Assembly (NCBI RefSeq): GCF_007279655.1
Contig: NZ_QKWN01000002.1
Span: forward strand, 62,001-126,000
Source: Robertkochia solimangrovi
GTDB lineage: Bacteria; Bacteroidota; Bacteroidia; Flavobacteriales; Flavobacteriaceae
Reading direction: 5' to 3'
DNA length: 64,000 nucleotides
The position numbers and the translations under genes were made by a program. Below the pieces are notes generated by a model. That model searched no databases and was not told the DNA's origin. It saw only the letters and a list, made by a program, of their open reading frames with translations. Positions 43,452 through 50,651 of the stretch are shown one piece after another (the first letter of the stretch is position 1; the number at the start of each line of letters is the position of its first letter).

Positions 43452-44336
43452 TCAGCAACAACCGGATTCCGGAGAACAGCAGTCAGATTGCAGATCTGAT
43501 AATTTGATCTTTGGTTTCACCGTTTTGGCTCCCGGTTTAGCGGCAAATACGGTAACACTGAATATTCCTGTTCCTCCGTTGTTAAATGCTTCGATCTCAT
43601 CCTGAACTAAATATTTTGAGAGGATATCTTCAGGTATCGTAATCGGTTTTTCCTTTTGGAGGGTGACTTCTTTAAATCCTGCTTCACGAATATAACCCAG
43701 ATAATCCTCTTTTTGAATGGCACCGGCTACGCACCCGGCGTACATTTCTGCATCCGCTTTCAATGATTCCGGTAATTCGCCCACCAGTACGATATCTGAG
43801 ATACTGAAGTGCCCTCCGGGCTTAAGTACCCGGAATATCTCGCCGATTACCTTTTGCTTATCGGGTACCAGATTCAATACACAGTTACTAACGATAACAT
43901 CTGCAGTATTGTCATTCACTGGCATATCATCGATATCTCCTTCTCGAAATTCCACGTTATTATATCCCAGTTGTTCTGCATTGGCACGCGCCTTTTGTAT
44001 CATTGCAGGGGTGAAGTCAATTCCGATAACTTTACCGGTGATCCCGGTTTCATGTCTGGCAACAAAGCAATCATTTCCTGCTCCTGATCCAAGATCGATC
44101 ACGGTATCTCCTTCCTTGATATGTGCGAATTGCACAGGTAATCCACAACCGAGTCCGAGATCCGCATCTTCCACATAACCTTCGGTCTGAGTATAATCAT
44201 CCATCATGATATTATAGATCTTATTGGATGGGGTAGTTGCTCCACAGCAAGAAGCTGCATTGACGGCTTTATCCTGGGTAGCAATACTACTGTATCGCTC
44301 CTGAACCTCTTTTTTTATTTCTGCTTCGCTTTTCAT
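43452..44336 (-). CDS. arsM: Arsenite S-adenosylmethionine methyltransferase
   Basis: The 294-residue enzyme methylates As(III) using SAM. It has the SAM-binding motif DLGSGAGNDCF (residues 81-91), followed by GIDFTPAMI. The three conserved arsenic-binding cysteines are C64 (GLGCG), C152 (SNCVLNL) and C202 (YAGCVAGA), plus C30-C31 near the N-terminus. The C-terminal tail has two further CC pairs (286-287 and 293-294), as in several bacterial ArsM proteins. It lies 24 bases downstream of the arsR-like gene on the same strand. No arsenite efflux pump or arsenate reductase is encoded nearby. Confidence 0.93.
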   Translation of the reverse strand: MKSEAEIKKEVQERYSSIATQDKAVNAASCCGATTPSNKIYNIMMDDYTQTEGYVEDADLGLGCGLPVQFAHIKEGDTVIDLGSGAGNDCFVARHETGITGKVIGIDFTPAMIQKARANAEQLGYNNVEFREGDIDDMPVNDNTADVIVSNCVLNLVPDKQKVIGEIFRVLKPGGHFSISDIVLVGELPESLKADAEMYAGCVAGAIQKEDYLGYIREAGFKEVTLQKEKPITIPEDILSKYLVQDEIEAFNNGGTGIFSVTVFAAKPGAKTVKPKIKLSDLQSDCCSPESGCC

Positions 44337-44360
44337 TTTATTTTAGTGTAATTTGTTTAA

Positions 44361-44699
44361 CTATGAACAACAGCTATTCGGGTCATTCTTTTGATATTGA
44401 TCGAACAGACCTCCGATTTGTTGCTGTATTTCTTTCCATCGGCCAGGATTTATGCAGTAGTTGACCCGGGCACCATCAATGGTACCTTGAATTATACCGA
44501 TCTCTTTCAGTTCACGCAAATGCTGACTGATCGTTGCCTGTGCTAATCCGAGTTCCTGTACAAGGTCTCCATTGATACAGGCATTGGTTTTTAACAGGTA
44601 TTGAATGATCGCTACTCGTGCAGGGTGAGCCAAAGCTTTGGCAGCGGCTGCAATTTCGTTCTGGATATCTGTAAAAAGATCTGATTTTGTAACTCCCAT
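44361..44699 (-). CDS. arsR: ArsR-family metalloregulator
   Basis: Started at the ATG at 44699 (MGVTKSDLF) the protein has 112 residues; a TTG 21 bases further upstream would overlap the likely operator. It has the winged-helix core KALAHPARVAIIQYLL, LVQELGLAQATISQHLRELKEIGII and GTIDGARVNYCINP. Cysteines are found near the middle (NACING), after the wing (NYC) and as CC at the C-terminus, which may bind As(III). It is expected to repress itself and arsM and to release DNA when arsenite binds. Confidence 0.9.
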   Translation of the reverse strand: MGVTKSDLFTDIQNEIAAAAKALAHPARVAIIQYLLKTNACINGDLVQELGLAQATISQHLRELKEIGIIQGTIDGARVNYCINPGRWKEIQQQIGGLFDQYQKNDPNSCCS

Positions 44700-44711
44700 A
44701 TGCATATAAGT

Positions 44712-44723
44712 ATATTGCAATAT
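44712..44723. promoter_or_regulatory. Probable ArsR operator
   Basis: ATATTGCAATAT is a perfect 12-bp palindrome 12 bases upstream of the arsR ATG. It overlaps TAATATTG on the minus strand, which resembles a Bacteroidota -7 box. This fits autoregulation by ArsR. Confidence 0.6.
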
Positions 44724-44850
44724 TACGATTAATATTTTTACTGATCTAATTTATATAGAAAAATTAAGGAAAACAATCCAGCTGAAAACATGACCTTTTT
44801 CTTTAATTACATTCATCTTGTGAGATGAAGATCCAGAGGAATCCGGGCGA

Positions 44851-45645
44851 TTAAAAAATGGTTCTCAGCAAACCTCCTTCTGCATGTATCGCCGCACCAT
44901 TGGTGGCTGAAGCGAGCGGACTAACCAAATAGGCGATGGTAGTAGCCACTTCTTCAGGCTCTGCAAAGCGCTGAATCAACGAAGTGGGTCTCATATGTTG
45001 AAAAAATTGTTCTTCCATTTGCTCAAAACTGATGTTTTCCTGGTTTGCAATATCCTTTACAAAATCCCCAACGCCTCTGGATCGGGTAGGGCCGGGTAAC
45101 ACAGAATTAACAGTAACATCTGTTCCTTTTGTTAATTCAGCCAGACCGCGGCTGATAGCAAGCTGGGCTGTTTTCGTCATTCCATAATGAATCATTTCGT
45201 CTGGGATAAAAATGGCAGATTCACTGGAAATAAATATAATACGACCCCAATTCTTTTTAAGCATTTTGGGTAAGAAATGCCTGGAAAGACGAACACCGCT
45301 CATTACATTTATATCGAAGAATCGATGCCAATCCTCATCGGCTATATCTTCAAAGGCTTTGGGCTCAAAAATCCCGACATTATTGATAAGGATATCTATT
45401 TCGGGTAATTCCTTCAGAAGATTTGTTATCTCATCGGGTTTCGAAAAGTCACAGGCGAAGCCTGAAATACCGGTATCGGGGAATTCCGCTGAGAGATCGG
45501 CGATCACCTCGTCTACCGCTTTTTTTGTGCGACCATTTACTATAACATCAGCTCCTTCGGAAGCCAGGATCTTGGCAGTTGCCAGTCCGATTCCGGCTGT
45601 TGAACCACTTATAAATGCTGTCTTATGTTTTAATTTCAGATCCAT
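44851..45645 (-). CDS. SDR-family oxidoreductase
   Basis: The likely start is the ATG at 45645 (MDLKLKHKTAFISG), giving 264 residues; the frame extends upstream, but the extra 17 residues do not fit the family. It is a classical short-chain dehydrogenase with ISGSTAGIG (residues 12-20), NNVG (88-91), catalytic serine in ISSESA and Y154-x3-K158 (HYGMTK). The C-terminal IAYLVSPLASATNGAAIHAEGGL is also typical. It likely uses NAD(P)H on a small keto or hydroxy compound; the substrate is unknown. It is a single gene. Confidence 0.88.
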   Translation of the reverse strand: MDLKLKHKTAFISGSTAGIGLATAKILASEGADVIVNGRTKKAVDEVIADLSAEFPDTGISGFACDFSKPDEITNLLKELPEIDILINNVGIFEPKAFEDIADEDWHRFFDINVMSGVRLSRHFLPKMLKKNWGRIIFISSESAIFIPDEMIHYGMTKTAQLAISRGLAELTKGTDVTVNSVLPGPTRSRGVGDFVKDIANQENISFEQMEEQFFQHMRPTSLIQRFAEPEEVATTIAYLVSPLASATNGAAIHAEGGLLRTIF

Positions 45646-45757
45646 AATCTTTGTATTTATATATTCCTGGTATAAAATTAAACCGAATACGTCCAATTGT
45701 TTTGTACATATGTTGTTTATTTCGGTAGTGTTTAAGGAAATGAAGGAAATGACAAAT

Positions 45758-45790
45758 AAAAAAAGCGGAAAATTATATTTTCCGCTTTTT
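45758..45790 (-). terminator. Terminator of the SusC/SusD locus
   Basis: Arms 45760-45773 and 45777-45790 pair perfectly over 14 bp around a 3-base loop. On the minus strand a run of seven T follows. It lies about 90 bases after the stop of the metallopeptidase-like gene and closes the operon. Confidence 0.85.
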
Positions 45791-45878
45791 GGCTAACTCA
45801 AAAATAGAACATGTAAGTATAAATGAAATCAATTCTATTTTTTGTTATCTGATAGTACGAAATACCAGATATGCTTGG

Positions 45879-47819
45879 TCATTCTATGGTTACATTGAAT
45901 ACAAAGGTTGCGGTTACAGTATTTCCGCTTTCATACTCGTAGACCAAAGCTTGTTTAAACGTGTAGGTAGTATCTTTTTCAGTCTGCCCCGGATATTGTC
46001 CGATGGTAAATGAAAATGATGACGCTGAGAATTCCGAAAACAAGACTGCATCCGATCCCCAGGAAGTTACATCTCCATTGGCATCGAACCAATGACCATA
46101 ACCATTTGCTGTGGTCTCTTCATTAAGATTTCCGTCACTTTCAACGGCATAGAATGTAATGGTGTCATCCATTGCGGCAGTGATCTCACTGGGTTGTATT
46201 ACGAATGCCTGCGCGAGTTGGCTTAAGGTATTACCTGACAGAGTTACGGTAGTACCGTTATAACTTTCCTCGCTGAAAGGAAAGCTAATATCGAAGGTAA
46301 TGGAAGTATCCTCAGGAGTGGCATTTTCATCAAAATTCAGATTTCCCAATAGATCGGTGTTTTCAAATTTCACCTTATACGGCCATTGATCATCATTTGA
46401 TTCATCATCATCCCATGGATGCGACTTATACGTATTTGGAGCACCGGTGACTACAAACCAGAGTTTATCACAACCTTCCGGTACCTTAAATTCAACCGTT
46501 TCGTTGAGTCCTTCATGCATATCCCCGTACACACGGGTACCGTCTGTTTTAAGCGCTACATAACCATATCTCCATCCGGCTCTACCCGGATTCGCAACAG
46601 TGTTAAATCCTTCGGCATTGGGCACTCCTGTAAACTCAGTACTTATAACAGTTTCTGCTTCAGGCACATTCAACGGAATTACATTATATCCGGTAGTCCC
46701 CGGGCAACTTTCATAACTAACCATATAACTCCCGTCTTCAAGTGTTGTATTTTTAAAGATCTGATCTCCCACATAATCTGCTCCATAGGTTCGTAATGCA
46801 TCAAGGTCCCACGTTACGAACTTACTTGCTGCATCATAGATCTCGTCGTTGAATTCGGCTATTGAGATACCGGTAAGACGCATATAGGTCTGTATCGGAT
46901 CTTCCGGTTCTTCAGCATTTCTCCATAGTTTTCCAATGATATCTATTCCATGTTTGTCTGCCCAGTAGTAATGAATGAAATAGCTGGCATATCGATACAT
47001 CTCATGATGGATATGACGTTGATAGTTTTCAATGTAAACGGGAAAATCATAACTGGTGAAAATCTGCTCAGGATAACTTTGAAAAGACTGCCATTGGGCT
47101 GTTTGCTCCCAAAATGCATTCCCTCCATTTCCACCAAAACCATAGCGATATCCTGTAGTTCCTCCAAGGTCCGCATAGACCTGGTATTGGAAACTATGTC
47201 CGATTTCATGCGCTATTGTTGAACCTACCGGTTGGCAAGTATTCGGACTTACCCAAAGGGCACCGATCATATTGTCGTACCCGCTGCCTGTGGCAAGCCA
47301 TTCATCCTGATAGTATATAAAGATCATCATCTTATAATCATCAAGCTTCGATTTACCTACTCCCGTTTCGGCGAATTTCAGCACTTCTATATTCATGGTA
47401 TAGAACGCTTCTGCTTTTTCCAGAAGATCATCGATATCCACGCGGTATGCTTCGGGAACATCTGCTTCACCCGGTTCCATTTCTCCGTATTCCGTATCCC
47501 AGAAAACTATGAAATGTTCTGATTGTTTACTACGGCCATAGTACCATTGACTTGAACTCTTATAAAGATCCATGGTGCCGAATTCCTCCGGTACATAGAT
47601 CTTACTGGCATCAATCGTTTCCGGATCCAATATAGTAACGGTGTCTGCTACTTCTTCCGATTGTTCCTCGTCGTTTCCATTATTTGTAGCTTCTGTAACC
47701 GGCACAAAATTGTCACTTTTACATCCGAAGGTGAGGAAGACCATTAATAGGAGGAGGAAGGGCAGAGCCTGATATTTCAAACTGTATTTATTATTAAAAT
47801 TTAATTTCGAAAAAATCAT
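45879..47819 (-). CDS. Gluzincin-like metallopeptidase lipoprotein with DUF4859
   Basis: The 646-residue protein has a lipobox (TFGC, Cys33). A central domain (about residues 75-330) carries a zinc-binding AHEIGHSF (HEIGH, 204-208) and, 30 residues on, FWEQTAQW with E238 as the likely third ligand, which is the gluzincin pattern and resembles DUF6055 proteins. Residues about 500-646 form a DUF4859 domain with GYGHWFDANGDVTSWG and FTIGQYPG. It would be a surface-exposed zinc peptidase or a degenerate relative. It ends the SusC-SusD-DUF4859 gene set and is 8 bases from its neighbour. Confidence 0.8.
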   Translation of the reverse strand: MIFSKLNFNNKYSLKYQALPFLLLLMVFLTFGCKSDNFVPVTEATNNGNDEEQSEEVADTVTILDPETIDASKIYVPEEFGTMDLYKSSSQWYYGRSKQSEHFIVFWDTEYGEMEPGEADVPEAYRVDIDDLLEKAEAFYTMNIEVLKFAETGVGKSKLDDYKMMIFIYYQDEWLATGSGYDNMIGALWVSPNTCQPVGSTIAHEIGHSFQYQVYADLGGTTGYRYGFGGNGGNAFWEQTAQWQSFQSYPEQIFTSYDFPVYIENYQRHIHHEMYRYASYFIHYYWADKHGIDIIGKLWRNAEEPEDPIQTYMRLTGISIAEFNDEIYDAASKFVTWDLDALRTYGADYVGDQIFKNTTLEDGSYMVSYESCPGTTGYNVIPLNVPEAETVISTEFTGVPNAEGFNTVANPGRAGWRYGYVALKTDGTRVYGDMHEGLNETVEFKVPEGCDKLWFVVTGAPNTYKSHPWDDDESNDDQWPYKVKFENTDLLGNLNFDENATPEDTSITFDISFPFSEESYNGTTVTLSGNTLSQLAQAFVIQPSEITAAMDDTITFYAVESDGNLNEETTANGYGHWFDANGDVTSWGSDAVLFSEFSASSFSFTIGQYPGQTEKDTTYTFKQALVYEYESGNTVTATFVFNVTIE

Positions 47820-47827
47820 AATAGATG

Positions 47828-48853
47828 TTATTCAGTAATGGTGAGGGATATATCGTAGGTTACCATCTTATCATCGATGGCAATCCCTACCGATACGGTA
47901 TAGGATTCACCAACGACTGCGGCTTCCGGAAACTGTCCGATCTGAAAAACTCCATCTTCATAGTTTACAAAGAGGATTACTCCGTCATCACCCCAGCCAC
48001 ATATATCACCAGAGGTATTGAACCAATATCCTGCATCAGCGGTATATTCACTGCTGGTGGTGCCATCTGAGTTGATTCCGTAGAATATTTTGGCACTACT
48101 AAGGTCTTCCACAGAGACTCCCAGGTCTGCAGCCACAGCTTCAAAATCATATTCCAGAGGAGTCGTAATGTACTCGGAATCAGGAGTAGCTTCAACCGAA
48201 AGGGAATAGGTGTTAACGATTTCTAAATCTGCTTGTTCTTCAACATAGTATTCTCCACCGGTTAGATTGAAAACACAGGCAACTCTGTAATCATCTTTTT
48301 CAAATACCTGTATGATCCTGAATTGATCTCCGGTATTCAATCTCTTTGGATGTTGTCCGATAAAGAAAGTGAAAGTTTCCGGATCGAACTCCGAAAATAC
48401 AGCATCTGTATCTCCCCAGGAGGTCACATCACCATTGGCATCGAACCAATGACCTAAACCATTTGCCGTAAAGCTGCTGGTATAGTCATATCCCGTTGAG
48501 ACATTGATTGCGAAAAAGGTGATCTCATTACCGGTCTGACTGCCACTTTCAACAGTTCCAAGGGCAGTGGTAAGTTCTTCAAGGCTACTGTATCCGAATT
48601 CTTCCATGAAGGCATCGATATCGGTTTCCACTGTCACACCACGATAATTTACCGTGTCTACCGGAATGGTAATATTAAATTCGAATATCTCGTCTGCATC
48701 AACTCCGCTTCTGGCCCGTTGAAGTGAATCGATAAAATCAAGTTCTTCCTGTGTATATTCGTGTTTGGTGCTGGCGATATCATCTCCGTCACAAGAGGCG
48801 AAACCGATCAGGATAACAGCAGTAATCACAAGTGATTGAAATATATTTTTCAT
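47828..48853 (-). CDS. Lipoprotein with two DUF4859 domains
   Basis: The 341-residue protein has a lipobox (GFASC, Cys20) and two copies of the DUF4859 unit. The first (about 60-200) has GLGHWFDANGDVTSWG and FFIGQHPK. The second (about 210-341) has AGYWFNTSGDICGWG and FQIGQFPE. The same unit ends the metallopeptidase-like neighbour. The domain is a presumed beta-sandwich of unknown function, possibly ligand binding on the cell surface. Its place after SusD suggests an auxiliary surface glycan- or peptide-binding protein of the SusE/F kind. Confidence 0.85.
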   Translation of the reverse strand: MKNIFQSLVITAVILIGFASCDGDDIASTKHEYTQEELDFIDSLQRARSGVDADEIFEFNITIPVDTVNYRGVTVETDIDAFMEEFGYSSLEELTTALGTVESGSQTGNEITFFAINVSTGYDYTSSFTANGLGHWFDANGDVTSWGDTDAVFSEFDPETFTFFIGQHPKRLNTGDQFRIIQVFEKDDYRVACVFNLTGGEYYVEEQADLEIVNTYSLSVEATPDSEYITTPLEYDFEAVAADLGVSVEDLSSAKIFYGINSDGTTSSEYTADAGYWFNTSGDICGWGDDGVILFVNYEDGVFQIGQFPEAAVVGESYTVSVGIAIDDKMVTYDISLTITE

Positions 48854-48882
48854 AGATATATATTTATTGTTAATGAACAGTT

Positions 48883-48944
48883 ATATGGAACCCCCAACAT
48901 CAATTTAGTTCCCTCATAAATATCAGTTACCGGGGGTCTCATAT
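48883..48944 (-). other. Intercistronic stem-loop between susD and the DUF4859 gene
   Basis: Arms 48883-48895 and 48932-48944 can pair at 11 of 13 positions, including ACCCCC/GGGGGT and ATATG/CATAT. No T-run follows. It may stabilise the susC-susD part of the mRNA or reduce read-through. Confidence 0.5.
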
Positions 48945-48967
48945 CGCTTTTCTTATTGTGTTATGTA

Positions 48968-50644
48968 TTAATATCCTGGATTTTGTTCCATATTGATATT
49001 AGAATCGATGAAATCCTGGTAGATCGGGAAGATATTGTGCTCTTCTGCCAGTTGAGGATCTGAAATAGCATCTTTACAGAACCATGATTTACCGTTGTAA
49101 ACATTCAATCCGGATCCGGTTTTAAAACGGATGAGATCTTGTCTGCGATGATGTTCTCCAACGAATTCCCATGCAAGATCATCGAGTAAACCTCCGAATG
49201 CAATATCATTTCCTCCCTCATAGGTAGCCACAAGAGCTGCAGGGTCATAATTGGTAGCACCTTCATTCGTGTATTCACGATGACCATAGTCATAAACACT
49301 TCCTCCTGTAAGGTCTGCAACACTACGGGTAGCATCTGAACTGCTTTCAAATGAACGCATTCTTACCTGAGAGATTAGGTCGGCTGCTTCCGCCTGATTT
49401 CTGCCGAGACGTAGCAGACATTCTGCTTTGATAAACATAGCATCTGCCAGACGAAAGAAAGGTACATCATCTCCATAGGTTCCGTCAACGCCTTCCACGA
49501 TCTCATTTTTGATGAATCGATATCCCTCCAGCATATAGGCACCGGGATTGTCGATAGAGTGAACTCGTTTCGTATAAACAAGGTCAACATTACCCTGATC
49601 ATCCGCATTGGTAGTGAGTTTTTCTCCGGTGCTGTAATGGTATTGTTGACCATTGGCCCAGGTATCATCGAGACGAAGGTCGTTTTGATGATAAGTGTCT
49701 ATGAATTGAGGAATGGCAGCGCTTCCGTTCCAGGGTGTACCTGAATAGCCAAAAGCTTTCGCTCCTTCACCGATAAGGGCTTTATTAACCAGATAGTTGT
49801 GGGAAGCATACGTATAATCCAGTGGTATACCATAAATGATCTCCGGATTTGTACTCAGGTCTGCCAAAAAGTTGTCCTTATAATTGGCAGCTAGGGAATA
49901 ACCACCATTGTCTATAATATCACTAACCTCGGTCAGGGCTAGTTCATAATATTCATTACTGCTACTATCCGGAAACCATGCATTATGATTGAGATACATT
50001 TTAGCAAGAATCATTTCGGCTACAAACTTATTAGGATGCCCATAAACCTTGTCTTCTCCAAGATCTTCTTTAACGGCTTGTAATTCACTTACGATGAAGT
50101 CAAATACTTCCTGAGGATCAGCCTGAGATGGGAGATATCCCGCTTCGACTTCCTGAGTTTTTTCCAAAGGAATATTACGGAAACAATCGAACAAAATATA
50201 GTAATAAAGGGCTCTCATTGTTCTTATCTTTGCACTCTGGAAAGGGTTTTCCTGAATTTGTTCGATATCCAGCAATTTGTTTGCGTAACCGATACCAGCA
50301 TAGGAGTAGTTCCAGATGGTCCAGAAATGATCGATGTACGGGTTGAAATCATGTTTGTGCATCGAGATATAAAGATCACCCCATCCAACTCCCACACGAA
50401 GCGGAGTCATTAAAAGGTCTGATGATTCCTCCATAATATCGAAATAACCATTCCAACCCCAGTATACATACCGGAGTTCGTTGTAAACGTACCCGGTTAA
50501 ACGGGAGATGTCCTGTTCACTGGTGAAATCGATATTATCTTCACTCAGCGTACTATATAGATTTTCTGAAAGATCGGTACAGGCACTCAGGGTAAAGAGA
50601 GATGCCGCGATCCATATAATTGAGATTCTTTTACCTAATTTCAT
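48968..50644 (-). CDS. RagB/SusD-like nutrient-binding lipoprotein
   Basis: The 558-residue protein has a lipobox (LSAC, Cys22) and the SusD layout: an N-terminal helical region with TPR-like repeats (IRTMRALYYYILFDCFRNIPL is characteristic), then a C-terminal segment with FFRLADAMFIKAECLLRLGR and DLAWEFVGEHHRRQDLIRF. It forms the lid over the SusC barrel in the outer membrane and captures the ligand at the cell surface. It lies 7 bases downstream of the SusC gene. The ligand is not predictable from the sequence; the associated peptidase genes hint at peptides or glycopeptides. Confidence 0.93.
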   Translation of the reverse strand: MKLGKRISIIWIAASLFTLSACTDLSENLYSTLSEDNIDFTSEQDISRLTGYVYNELRYVYWGWNGYFDIMEESSDLLMTPLRVGVGWGDLYISMHKHDFNPYIDHFWTIWNYSYAGIGYANKLLDIEQIQENPFQSAKIRTMRALYYYILFDCFRNIPLEKTQEVEAGYLPSQADPQEVFDFIVSELQAVKEDLGEDKVYGHPNKFVAEMILAKMYLNHNAWFPDSSSNEYYELALTEVSDIIDNGGYSLAANYKDNFLADLSTNPEIIYGIPLDYTYASHNYLVNKALIGEGAKAFGYSGTPWNGSAAIPQFIDTYHQNDLRLDDTWANGQQYHYSTGEKLTTNADDQGNVDLVYTKRVHSIDNPGAYMLEGYRFIKNEIVEGVDGTYGDDVPFFRLADAMFIKAECLLRLGRNQAEAADLISQVRMRSFESSSDATRSVADLTGGSVYDYGHREYTNEGATNYDPAALVATYEGGNDIAFGGLLDDLAWEFVGEHHRRQDLIRFKTGSGLNVYNGKSWFCKDAISDPQLAEEHNIFPIYQDFIDSNINMEQNPGY

Positions 50645-50651
50645 GATGCTT

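Noticed and set aside
44700-44720. Seven-codon N-terminal extension of ArsR beginning at a TTG.
   Set aside because: The TTG lies within the palindromic operator, and the ATG at 44699 fits the usual ArsR length.
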